A program made the position numbers and the translations under genes. The notes under the pieces are model-generated. The model did no database searches. It saw only the letters and a list, made by a program, of their open reading frames with translations, and was not told the origin of the DNA. DNA of 64,000 nucleotides from Agrypnia vestita (Eukaryota; Arthropoda; Insecta; Trichoptera; Phryganeidae), in NCBI GenBank assembly GCA_016648135.1, contig JADDOH010023089.1, positions 1 to 64,000 of the forward strand, given 5' to 3'. Below are positions 13,200-26,300 of the stretch, one piece after another. The number at the start of each line of letters is the position of its first letter. The stretch's first letter is position 1.

Positions 13200-13348
13200 G
13201 CATAACCCGAAATGGAGTCCAGTTGTGCGACGTGGGCACCCCGAGAGACACTGCGAGCTTGCTGGCCCCGGGGCGGCCCCACATCTCCTACAGAAGTATA
13301 AACCAACATTCGCCACAACTGGATCGAGACTTATTTATATCTGGATAG
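13200..13348 (+). CDS. candidate alternative terminal exon B of NPC1
   Basis: A good acceptor (ATTTTCTCTCAG) precedes position 13200, and the first two bases complete the same split glycine codon as exon A. The frame stays open for 48 residues to TAG at 13346-13348. It is a GC-rich island in AT-rich DNA, with third positions strongly G/C over about the first 30 codons, as expected of coding sequence. The peptide includes GITRNGVQLCDVGTPRDTAS then LLAPGRPHISYRSI. It holds DTASLL, which fits the [DE]xxxL[LI] acidic-dileucine signal, and YRSI, which fits YxxPhi. Splicing to NPC1 is inference: exon 879-966 could join either A or B. An overlapping + frame is also open, so a different gene remains possible. 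Confidence 0.5.
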
Positions 13349-13822
13349 ATAATATTTTTTATATTAGTGTAATGTATAATATGTGACTATGGCAAAGCGA
13401 TCATATTTCACGCCATGCATCATATTAAGCCATTACTGAGCTAAATTTTGAGAAAAATAAATTACATTCATATATTTGTCCTCACTTCTATAGATCTATG
13501 GTTACCCAATCACTGTAATTATTGCAGTGTTTGCATTAAGTGGCTATATAGTACGTGGGTGACATTTTTTGACAGCCAGAGGACTACAGCTCAAAAAAAG
13601 AGAGCCGTCATTTACACTATTTTTCATTTATGTATTTATTTGTAATTTTGGGTACTATTTTTACAAATGTTGCTATTATTATTTTAGAAACAGTAAAATT
13701 ATCTTCTGGATAAAATTAAACCTATCATTTTTTTAGTTATTTTTTAGAAGCAATATGAAAAACAGAACATGTTTTGTACTCTTCGAAAACTCTTTATTCA
13801 AGGTACAAGTAAAAATGATATA

Positions 13823-13861
<39 letters not shown>

Positions 13862-16800
13862 TATATATATTATTATATTGTTTTTACGTGCAGATTTCCA
13901 GATTCAGATTATCTTGGTTAACTCTAAGCCAAGATTTTGTTTATTAGTTTTGTGAGTATTCCTTCAGAATACATTGTTTTCAGGATAATAACATATTTTA
14001 ATGTTAAATCTATCATAATATAAAAATGTATTTGTGAATAAATCTTAAATTTGACTACATTAAAATTCCGGTCATCAAAAATACCACCCTGGGTATGGAT
14101 GGGGGCCTTATTAATACAAATTTCTTTTTTTATCATAATCACAATATACAAGGTATTTATTTGGTATCGAAACAATTTTTAGATTTAGTGACTGCTAATT
14201 ATTTTATAGGATATGCTGCAATACGTATGTGTATTACCATAATACTGTATTGTTTTTAATTGCCTTTTTTCTAGTATCTGTGTGTTATGGTGTGTAGAAA
14301 TACTGACATACTTACATATCCTTAAAAATAGTAACGGTATTATTGAAACATGTTTTTTTTTATTATATGCATAAATGTAATTATTTCATTACTAGTGGCC
14401 AGCACTGGAAGAGAAATTGTGCGTGAAAATGTTACCAATAAATATGATGTAACTTTTCAATTGGCAAAATGTTTCAATAACAAAAAATTTCTGCATAAAG
14501 CCTTTTGTATAATTATTCCCCTGTGTGCCATCTTAATGTTCTAAGGGTACGAATATGCAAGGATGAAACTGTCCTCGAAACATGAAAGAGTTTACGGTGA
14601 AGGACTTAAGAACTATCCATACAATAGGCGACAAACGACTTAGTACTTTCTGTAGTGATTCTGTACCATTGTTTACATGAGGTTCCAGAGCAAAGTTTTA
14701 TCTGTCTACTTGCACCCTACGGATATGTGAAAAATACCAAAAGAATTTTCACAAAATTAAAGAGTTGTAGGAAATATCTACCATATCTCAATTTATTTAC
14801 AAGTAATTTTTAATTAATTGTGACTTCAGAAGAATTAAATTAACATATTTGTAAATTTGGAAATTAGGGTTTCGAGGGAAAAAAAAATTGAGATGATTAA
14901 TGAAAGTTGATGGAAAAAACTCTGAGATTTACCTTTATTTTTATAAATATCCATAAAGAATATCCACTGATCGACATGACATACAGTTATGGTGTGCTTC
15001 TTGCAGCATTTTTCACAACATCGGATATTTCATCGGACTTGTCAACACTTAAAGGATTAAGAATCAAAATACAGCAGTGTGTATTTTCAATAACAAATAC
15101 TATTTTAATAAAACCAAAATTTGTCTAATATTTATTATTCATTGACAAGGTATACTGCATAGAGTTTTTAATAATTATTTCAAGCTGTCCAAAAACTATT
15201 ATGTATAACTAAAACTATCTATATTCTCTGTATTTTAAAATTTGTGTTTTAAATAACTGATAGTTTTTTGTTTATTTTGTTACTTGAAGTCCGCTAGTAT
15301 TTCTGTAAGTAATAAAATTGCGAATAAATATGTTTTACGTAGATGCGGAAGGTAATTAACATAATACAGAATCTCCTTTTAATTGATGAGCCCTCCACAC
15401 ATTCTTTTCTTCATAATGGTTGGCTTAGCAAAAATGGATACATATACATATTGTATTTAATACTTTGAATGTATAAATTGTAAAATATGAGCGCCTATTT
15501 CATTAATGGCAAGATTGTAAATAATTTCTGTACATCAAAAAAAGGGCTTTAGAATTTAACATAATAAAAACAATAAATGTAATTGTATGTTTTTAATGAA
15601 TGTATAACACTGTATCAAATAATTTGAGTATATTTACGCAGAAGAGGCATTATATTACAAAATGTCATATTTAAAGTTTAAAAGTACACATTAATTTAGT
15701 AAAGGAATGATTTGTGTCATTGTGAATGCAATAATTAATAGAAAGGATTGACTAGTATCATGCAAAGTTTTTTAAATAAAAAAATTACAGCATTTCAAAA
15801 GCGGAGTAAATCATTTTTACTGATTTTCTCAACATGATCCATTTCTACATACGCCTCTTCTGCATCAACCAATCAAATAAGTTTGAATGTGATTTTTATG
15901 ACTATAAATCAAGTATCTTGTGGACTTAACAATGTCTATAAAAAAACAAAAGCCAAAACAGCTAAAGCAACAAAAATCACATTTTTCAAGGTTCTCCCAA
16001 TAATTCCAGACTAATTTTCTATGGAGATATCAAATTATTTTTGTGAAAACAAATGTATGTAAATTAATATTTAAGCATGCTTCTGAATTTTTTTTTTTTT
16101 CTACCCGTATAGATTATTTATTGTACCTATAGATCTTATTTTCCACATGTGTCCAGTTGAAACATTTTAAATTAATGTTATGGTATGTGTAATATATTCT
16201 GTATTTCTTGTGAGATATGATAACATGAAAATGGTAATTGGGTAAGGCCAAAGCTCTTTTTATTAAGTTGTAAATGGTCATGAAAAAATTATTTTGTAGT
16301 AAATTAGCAAAATTTTGATATGTTATTAAGAAATGTATGAAATCAAATAATATGGAATGTAAAACATTTTGGTGTGTAAAACATTAAGTGATTTTTTTTT
16401 TTGCGCTCTTTTTTTAAAGTCAGTTTCTTTCATTACTTTTGTTTTTGGTATTCTTTTGAAATTATTTTTGAAAATATACATTCTATTCATACACATTCAG
16501 CTGACTGAAACTCGAAAGCGAATACGAAACCGAAATAATATTTATTCTGTTGATATTAATATTATTTATAAATGCTATGTTTAATATTGATTCAAAAAGA
16601 TTAATTTAACACTGGTAAAGAAGAATGTTGAAAGGGAAAGGATCCTCCAAGAATCCTGCATCTGGTACATGTGAGTGAATATTATATCAAATGCCATGAA
16701 TTTAATGGCAAACTTTTTTGTGGACTAAGACTAAAAATGTATAATGAGACAATTATAATTTTTTAAATTCACGTATAGTCAATTTTTATCATCATTTACG

Positions 16801-17231
16801 CCAACAATAATTTAAAAGAAATTTAAGAAACGTATGATTTTTAAATTTAGCATTCGGTGAAGTAATTTGGGCAAGATGCCTCAACTGTTATATAAATATC
16901 GTGTGGTGTGAACAATTTTATCACCTCTTAAAAAAATTTAACCTATTCACGGGCTTGGTAAATCTGAGCGAAATGGGTGTTATATAGTGATATGCAGTAT
17001 TTTTATTATGTGACCAATATTTATTAATTTGTGATTATACTGATTATGTATATCTTATTTTTTACTTTTCTTAATCTAATTAATTATTTTATATATATGG
17101 AATTATAAAATAATATAAATTCTGCATTTTCTGTTCAATAAAATAAGTAAAAATATTTTTAGTTTTATTCATAGCAGTAAAGGAATAAAGAGAAGTGGTA
17201 AAAAAAATAAAAATCTTTTTTCTTAAGTTTA
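13349..17231. other. intergenic region between NPC1 and SCP 3' ends
   Basis: AT-rich DNA without a supportable gene. It contains a (TA)n tract at about 13819-13870 and several AATAAA motifs. NPC1 (+) and SCP (-) converge here, so parts are presumably 3' UTR of one or the other. Confidence 0.6.
13819..13870. repeat. (TA)n microsatellite
   Basis: About 50 bp of almost uninterrupted TA/AT dinucleotides downstream of candidate NPC1 exon B. Similar shorter runs occur at 56288-56306 and 61461-61475. Confidence 0.95.
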
Positions 17232-17369
17232 TTAGCAACCATAATCAACTAATTCAAGTGGTCCAAATAGGTACATAGAAGGATTTTGATCACTTTGATC
17301 ACTTAAAAATTGAGCAAAAAGTTCTTGATAGCGGGCTAACGTGAGTCCACCTCTTTTCCGATCACCGTC
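17232..17369 (-). CDS. SCP exon 4 (C-terminus and stop)
   Basis: The acceptor is TATTACAG. The 46 codons start DGDRKRGGLTLARYQELFAQ and end YLFGPLELVDYGC then TAA at 17234-17232. GGLTLxRYQxLYAQF and YLFGPL are signatures of arthropod SCPs. This exon covers the degenerate fourth EF-hand. Confidence 0.93.
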   Translation of the reverse strand, partial: DGDRKRGGLTLARYQELFAQFLSDQSDQNPSMYLFGPLELVDYGC

Positions 17370-20300
17370 CTGTAATATAAGAAATTAATTTTTATTTACA
17401 AAAGAAAACCTTTATGCAAAATAAATATAATTTTTGAAGTACTTGATTAATTGTAATTATATATTCAATTAAATAAGTTTAATTAAATATAATTTTTGAA
17501 GTACTTGATTAATTCTAAGTATATATTCAATTAAATAAGTTGAAAAGTTTAAACCATATTTACTAACTACATTCACTTATAATACAATCAGTTCTCGACT
17601 TACGACGGGGTTCGGTTCCGCAACTTCAGTCATAGGTTGAAATGGTCGTAAGTCGAATTTCATACAAAAATAAATAATATTATAATTATAATGGACACAT
17701 GTACATGATAATTGATAGAACAAGTGGTTTACTGTTTTCACGGCAAACACAAGGATAAACGGATAATTTTAATTTGTGCATGTAATCTTGGATGGCCTTT
17801 TTAATGTTTGCATTAGCAGACAGTACAGCGAACCGAAGAGTGACATCATGGTGGTTCACCTGGAGTACTCAGAAAGTGGTCACCTGCCCTGTCTATAGAA
17901 TTCCAAGTTCAAATGTCTCTGTACAAATCCCTGAACCAGAGTAAAATCGAGGGATTTGCCCCGACAAAAACTAAAGATGACACAATTGATTGCAGAAGCG
18001 TGCAAGATGTATATAATGTATAAGGTATATTTTTGATGAAAACTAAAAACAGACATTTTTTATTACAATTTTTTTTTGTCGTAAGTCGAGAACTGACTGT
18101 AAATCTAAACTATTAAAATCCTTTAATTGATACCTAGATTTTGACAGTTTTTTAAAATTTAATTATCATAATATGAGTTGGATAAATGATAAATATCTAC
18201 TTGCATTTAATAAATTATAGTATGCGTTATTTATAAGGTCAATGTCATCTATGGGCATTCTTTGGACGCAGTCGTATCTAAATTCATCAATGTCTAGAAC
18301 TCCATCCTGGTTAAGGTCTATCAGTCGATAATTGGCTTCAATAAACGCCCGCATTGCTTGGGGGAATTCATCATATTTTCTTCCCACGCAGCAGTTTTGT
18401 ACAGCTATTTTGAATTCTTCTACAGTGATCTTTCCATCCTGAAAAATAAGTTAAATTCCATTAAATTGTTGTCAATTTTGCTTTTGATGTTTTTTTCATC
18501 CACTGTCGTTTAGCATTTTTGTTTTCTTTACATATCCCAATTACAATACTTTCGTTGTCTGTCTGTCTGTTCCCGTAACTTCGTGTAACGTCTGTAACTT
18601 TTTTATATATAAAAAAAATATATATTTTTGAAAAATGTCTGTTTTTTTTAATATGTTAACTAAAATGTATGATTTACGGCGCAATGAGTTATAAATTATT
18701 TTGAATTATGAATTACCGGGGTTTTTGAATTATCGGTGTTATCATCTACTATGAAATTAATATTTTGGGACTTGCGGGTTTGAAAAATTATCAGGGTTTG
18801 AAGTAACGGGGGATTACTCTAGTTGTTAATGACATTTAAGAAAAATGAAATATTCCAAAAACACACATGTTGCAGATTATTTAAAAGCAATGTCGAGTCA
18901 TTGCACAATTTTACCTTACTTACAAAAAGATCTGTGCCTGTTTGTTTATATATTATTACGAGTAGCTTATTGGTCTTGTGGTTAGGACTCTCGCACTCGT
19001 GATCCAAATGTTGCACTCACTCTAGACCAGCAAGTTAGTTCTATTTTCATAGCACAAGCTTAATTTGAAAATATTGATGCGACACATATTCCATGTTCAC
19101 ATCTCTTATTTTCTTATTTTCTAGTCACCAATAGCTATCTTGGCCAATCCCGGGACTGCTCCGGGGATCCTGGGATTGGCCTTCCTTAATCCCGCAATTC
19201 CGTTATTGGAAAAATGCCCCAACATTATATCCCCTACATGAAACACAAAATATACATTGTAATATAAAGGTTCTTATTTAACTGACAAGATATCTGTTGA
19301 GGAAATGTGCATTCCTGCGGTCAGAAAAAGGCATCGAGCCTCGCTAACAGCGAGGGCCTTCATATTTACAAATTAATCCTAGCTAGCCTAAAATATGGAA
19401 TACGGAATCGTATACGAATCAAAAATTTGCACGACTTTCATTTGAGTTCGTCTTCAAATTAAAAATATATCGGTCGTTATAGGGCAAGGATCATGCTTAC
19501 ACATTACTTCGGAGACCGTAATATGATAATAATAGGAAATGGAAAAAAATTAGTAAATAAGAACAAGGATACATGTGACAAAATATAACGTTCGAACAGC
19601 CCTTCCGGCCAGTTTTCTGGGACGCGGTAAAGAACAGATAAAAACCATTAAATTGATGAGGTAAAGGAAGACGTAGAAGATAATTGGGAAAGAATGTTGA
19701 ACAAATCAGAATGATGCAGCCAGTCTTCGCCTAAAAGATTTTTCTGTGAATTTTCTTACAAAACTAAAGTCTTCAACGTAGGTTTGCTCACGTAGGTATG
19801 GAGTGGGGAAAATGACAATGCAATGTGCCGAATGCTCGGAAGCGTTGAGTGATAAAAAACAAGTGAATATGGTTTAAAATAAAGATTGCCGATTGTGAAA
19901 AGGATCGCTTTTTTAAAGTGAAAATAAGCTGAACACCTTGCGAGAACAAATTAGGCTAAAGGTCGATTATTTGATCACTGATTTAGGGCCAGTTGCATCA
20001 AATTGGTTTATAGTAATCTTTCGTTTAAAGTATAGATTTGTACGAAAACGGTTGGTGGAGAACGAAAAAATTTAGGCTTTCAACAACTGATTACTATAAA
20101 TCAAGTCGATGAAGCCGTCCCTTAAGGCCATTGTATCAGCTTGGTATAACTAGTTTGGTCAAATTTCTACAATATTATGTATTATTATTATTATGTACGA
20201 TATTATGTAGGATTCCATAGATTTTTCTGAGGATCAACTGAATATTGGAAATGAATAAAGTGCACTAAGTGCCAAAATATATTTTTTTAAATAAGTGTAC

Positions 20301-23300
20301 AGATTATTACTATATGCCTTCGCCAATACATTAAACGCTGCCCTGAAGACCTATCTGTGTTAATTTCCTAGTTATATGGGAATGCGTATCGCTTAAGTTA
20401 AGTGCCGCGTCATTTTTTTTTAAAAATACGGCACTAAACGAGATAAGTATTTTATGGTTTTTAGTATTAAAATGACGCACATGAGATACCGGCGTGTAGC
20501 AGTGTAAAAAATATTAATAAAAATAGCACATAGAGTGAAAAAGATTATATTCGCTTTTTACCTTGTATCTTAAAATGAACATTCTGGCAGTCAGTGCTTT
20601 ATTCATTTCCATTATTCAACTGAATCTCCAGTATATTTTTAACAGAAAAAGTAGGTAGGTACTTAATTTACTTAGACCTCTAATAACAAAATAACAATAA
20701 TAAAAAAGCCTGAGACGGGGCCTGGAGGTCTGCTACTTCGGCAAAACCATAAGACCTTCGGACACAGAGCAGTTAGGGGCATTGGGTCTGAGACTGAGAG
20801 AAATTTCATATGTGATTTGGCAAGAAAGAGGGGACACGGCCACAACCGGGAGATGGACATACTTCTTTTTCCCGAGGGTGGCCGTGAAGGATGAGGGCAG
20901 AGGATATTTTCCGACGCTGAACCATTATACGGTGAAGTTGCTATCGGGTCACGGAGAATTCAAGTCGAAGCTTTTCAATCTTGGACTCTCTGCTGACCCG
21001 TGGTGTGTACGCGGCCGTATGGCCCAGACGCCGGAACATATCCTCTGGGAATGTGTGGTTCTGAATGATGCGAGAGAGGATATGTTTGATGGTCTGATTA
21101 TGACAGGACGCCGGCCAGCGAACGACGTCCTGGTCAATAGCGAAAGAACTTTCGGATGTTTCTGTAGCTGTACCAATGTGTGGGTCTCCCGATGGGAGAT
21201 CTTGCGGAGCTAATGTGATAGCTGCGGTGGGAGAGTCTCCCCCCACTGAATGCTGCTTTTGCTTGAAGGTCGATATCTGCCGATCTTGGCTTCGTGGCTG
21301 CAAGTCGCCTTTTCTTTGTTTTAATTTCCGTGTTGTCCCCCCTTTCCTTTATGTTATCCCCAATTTGGAGGCGGTCTTTTTTTTTTTTTTCGTGAATCAT
21401 TATTTCATTTTCTCTCAACTGCGACCGACATCCACAGCTGCCGCTGTGGGAGTTGTGCTGTGAAATTCTTCTTTTTATTCTGTTTTATTATATTGTTATT
21501 ATATTTTTATTTATATGTACCTATTAGGAATGGGTCGTCGACGTATTTACCGTCCACGTCCATCCATCGACGAGACGATCAACTAGTTGAATTCGTCAAC
21601 TAGTTGACGCGTCAACTTCGTTACGCGGACGTCGCGGACGTTCTATCTAAACATCGGGACGATGGTCAACTGTCTACGGTTCAACGCGACGCTTCTCGAC
21701 GGCTCAACCGATGGCTATTTTTATGATGTTAAATTTTAAAATTTAAAGAAGTTAAAAAGTGGTGTAAACAAAATTATAATGCATTTATTTTTTTATCTAT
21801 ATTGAAAATAGGTAATTTTTAATAAAAATTAATTAAACCTAAATTCAAGATAATATTACATATATAATAATTAATGTTGGACTCCTGAATAAGGACCATA
21901 GTTAGGTATAGAAAATTTTATTCCCTACAAGTTTGTTTATCATTTATATGCCAAAGTTGAAAAGTAAGGAAATAACACAATAATTAAATTTTTGCATCCC
22001 TTTTCAGGTAGATATAAGAAGTCGAGATCGATCGAATAAAATATTTATTTTAGAAAAATACCTAGCCGGCCTGTTAATTAATAATAGTTCAATAAAAAAT
22101 AAAATAATTAAACAGAATTGTTTTATTTTATACAGCGTAAAATTGGGAATTCACCGAATCGTCGCACGTGACATCACAAAAAATCAAGTAAAAAAATAAT
22201 AGATAATAGCTTATTAAGCATATCTCGCCCTACGCATGTATTCAAATTTCAAATCTCTAGTCATAGTTCGTGTACACAGATCTGCATTCTATGGTAGTGT
22301 ACTTTAGAGTTGAAATGAAATTACCCGTCGAGCCGTCTATAACGTCTATGGCATCTACAAGTCGACAGCGAGAGATGAGAGAGAAATAAACGGAGACGTT
22401 TTGTCTTGCTCTCGCTCGTTGCTTTGCATTGCGTTGATCTCGAATCGTCCACCGACCACGGCGTCCACTGTCCACCGTCTACGAATTCAACTAGTCCATG
22501 CGATAAACGTAAACGGTCGACGCGTCGATGCAACGTCAACGGTTGATTTCAACTAGTCCGTCCATTCAACCCCCATCCCTAGTACCTATGATGTTAATAA
22601 AGATAATTTCCTAACGACGGGGGCTGTGAATGTTTATGTTTGAGGCCGCCCCCCTTGCAAAGATTTATACGACCCGAGCGAGGGAGCATGGTCCTGCCTT
22701 GAAAAAAATGTCAACCTGGTGACGATTGAGTAGGACCGATATGGAAGCTTTTGCTCTTAGAACAATCCTGGGTAAGCGGTGGGTACCATTCACAGACCTC
22801 TAATAACACCTAATTTTATGTCAGAAGAAATGGATTTTGCCGAAACTCTAAATAAAGTTTGCTGCTAGGCATTGTTGACAATAATTTTTTTTATACATTA
22901 CTTTATTATGTAGGTACCAACATCAAGTTTTGATAACTTTACATTTATATGCCACAGGACAGATGAAAAGGTGGGAAGGTAGTGTATCGTATCTGGAGTA
23001 AGTACTGTTTCTTGGATTGTGGAAATGGTATTCCGTTACCGACACTACAATATAAAAACGATTTTGAAGACAGATGTCAAAAATCACATGCGCCGGCTTA
23101 AACGAGATTCACAATTTAAACTGTCGTGTCGTCGCAAACTATAGATCCAGGTTGATACAATCGGCCCTAAGGCACAAACTCAAAATAACAGAGAAACGAT
23201 TAAACCCTATGCTATAATGTGAGCTTAATGAAATGTCGACCTTATCGAAGTCAGCAATTTCAGCAATCTCCTCCCAGAGGCTGAGCATGATGTGCTGGTA

Positions 23301-26300
23301 GTGCGCCAGGCGGGTGCTGCTGCAGTCGCCGCGCCCCTCCAGCACGCAGATGCGGACGGCCAGACACTCGAAGTCGTGCGCGTCCAAGTGGCCATTGTTG
23401 TCAATATCTTAAATACAAAACACACAAACTCTTTAATTTTTACGACATATTCAGACTATATCGCATCCCTAGTCATAGGCCGGCGCCACACTACGTGGAT
23501 TTTCAGCCGTGTCTCTTCAGTCGCGGAGCGCCGCTACATTTATTTCCATACAAAATGCGCTTATCAAACATACTACGTGGATGATCGGCCGACCCATTTG
23601 CTTCGCCGATTTTACGCGACGGAAAAGACGCGGCGGAAGAAACGCGCAGTGTGGCGCCGGCCTTAGACTATGAGATGTAAAAAAACATTTTCATGTTAAT
23701 AATGTACATAATAATATTGAAAACATCATTAACTAGCTGGTCAAAAAATATCATAACTCTAAACGAACTCATCAAAATTTTAAGACGGAATATACAGTTT
23801 TGATTTTTCATAGTCCATATAATAAATATTATTATGTGATATTCGGAAGCAATGCTATTTTCAGTTGATTAGTCTTGAATTTTAATAAATATTTAGTTGC
23901 AATATATTTATATAATATGTGAGGTATAAAAGCAAAGCCAGCAATATCCAAAAAAATTACTAATTTATAATGTACTGAATTCGAGATTTTCTAGGAAATA
24001 TAGCATATAAATTTATAGGAAACTTGATTTTGCATGGGATAGATAGATACATAGAATCTAGAATTCAGTACATAGTAAACATAATATGTATTAGCAACAG
24101 AAGACAAAGTCTATCACAAAAAATTAAATTAAAAGTCATTAATTAATCCCACTGGAAGAGGGGAAACTTGAATTTCTGATATTTTGGGAAAAAATATATT
24201 CAAAAAATAATGTTCAATGCTCTCTTAAAGAAATATTGTCTAGTTATAATTTTATACAGATTTAATAATAATGGAGGTATCTACATGATGATTTATATCA
24301 AAATCTCTTTTTTTTGTTTTTTTGTTTTTTGTTTTTATTTGTTTGTTTATATTTATCTCAAAAAACTACTAAAAATAAAATTTTCTTATCATATTTAATA
24401 AAATATTACATTAAAAATACAAATTATACAAAGTACAAACTTAAAAAGTATATTTCATATAAATTGACTTCGAACTTATAAAGCATACACTCCACAAAAT
24501 GTGCATAGGTACATACAAATATTGGAGAACACGATTTTTTTTCATTTTAATTTTAAGTATTTTCTTTCCACTTTATGTCATTATTATGTTTACATGTTAT
24601 TATTATTATTTTTTCTTTAAACTATATATTCTGTAAATGTACACTTTACCTATCTGTTGTAAAAGCCCTATAGGGCGTTAATATATAAATAAATTAATTA
24701 AATAAAAAAAATATGTAAATAAAAATATCATTACAATTATGCCCGGTTGTTTCAAGTTGGATCAAAGTAAGCGTAGAGTTTAAACTCGAATTTTTAGTAC
24801 TTTTTCTAAAAACGGGTTGTTTCAACTCGGATTAAGTGAAATCTGTCAGAGAAATTTGAGATTAAACTCTCGGTCAGAGACGCGCATGCGCACTGCGCGA
24901 TGTAATTGACATTAACTTTTTTTTTTTTAATTTTTCGATATTATACATACAAAGTGTCGAACTGTACAATATTATATAGGGTGACACAGGCTTTTCTGAC
25001 GTTCAACTAATCCTGCAGTATATCCTTAACAGGAGAAGTAATTTACTTAGACCTCGAACAATACTTTTTTGTCTGAAAAAATTGATTTTTCCGCAACCCT
25101 AAATGAATTTAACCGCAGGGCATTGTCGACAATTTTTTTTTCAAGGCTTCTATTTCACTCGGGTTTTGATAATTTTACATTTATATGGATGACAGGTGCG
25201 TAGGTGATGTATATGGAACACTGTTTCTTGGACTGCGTATAGGGTCAGCCATTACCAGAGCAATGGCTCCTCAGACCACATTTTAATCAGTCGAAGAGCA
25301 CTATAAAAATCAGAAATATATTTATCATTATGTTCAAACAAAATATCAAGTTACGACAAACAGTACTAGGTACCAGATTTGGTAATCGCTATATTGTAGG
25401 AGACCGGGATTATGCCCTCAAACCATATGTACAGCAATTTTTAATGCTACAACGGGCCTGAAGGCCCAATTAATTACGGTCCGGCAAAAACACCTAGATT
25501 TTAAAGAAATCAGAAATATGTATTGCGACCTCACCGCGAATCGAACCCGGAATTTTCAGTATGCAGAGCCAGCATGGCCGGCCACTGGACTATGAACTTC
25601 GATGTTATTTACCAATGTTGTCGCATGGTTTGGTGATGTGGAACTGACGAGCAAGGAAAGGATAAAACGGATAACAAAACAATATATTCGGTGTATGAAA
25701 CTCTTTTATTGTATTTTATATACCCATTAACAGGAAAATTAAAATTTTAATAAAAAATACAACTTTCAATTATAATCAAATGAAGCCATATCTCTTTGGG
25801 CTTTATGCCTTTCCAAAACAACTTCATGAATTTCCTGTCGATTCTTTAGTTGGGTTTTGAAAATATCTAACTGAACCACATATAATTTATTCTGTATATC
25901 ACTTGGAGTCGTGGGCTTGGCTTCAGTTTTCTATTACCTGCAAACAAAGAAAAGGTTATAAACAGAAAAACTAAAGAAATACAATACAGATCAAATAAAA
26001 ACATATTGTTCTCGTAAACACTAAATAGGTAGGAAAACATTTAATTTCATCAATCTTACCTTCCTGGCGTATTTCACCGTATTCTCTCTAGAATCTACTT
26101 CGATAATCTATCGACCAGTAGTACGCATTTAGGCGGGAACAAAGCCATAGAGCATTATATTCGTTGCGTATTGCGGCCCACTTTCATCTTCATGTGGACA
26201 TCTTCACTTTTTATTAGTAAAACAATATTGTTGATATGAACGTCATGTGTCGAAGAATTTGAGTCTGTTAAATGAAATTTAAATGATGTGACGTGCAAAA

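Noticed and set aside
13134..13316. 60-codon - strand open frame (MANVGLYFCRRCG...)
   Set aside because: Overlaps candidate NPC1 exon B antisense; the + frame has a better acceptor, matching phase and coding-like third positions.
18199..18204. Conventional GT donor for SCP exon 3 (GCAA|GTAGAT)
   Set aside because: It leaves one extra base, so exon 4 would be read out of frame with a stop at its third codon; the GC donor keeps the family sequence intact.
20941..21418. Several - strand open frames near 21,000-21,400
   Set aside because: They are antisense to the LINE ORF2 C-terminus, whose + frame has recognisable motifs.
23292..23666. 124-codon + strand open frame over SCP exon 2
   Set aside because: It is antisense to a well-supported SCP exon and runs on into a GC-rich MITE; the GC content of both explains the absence of stops.
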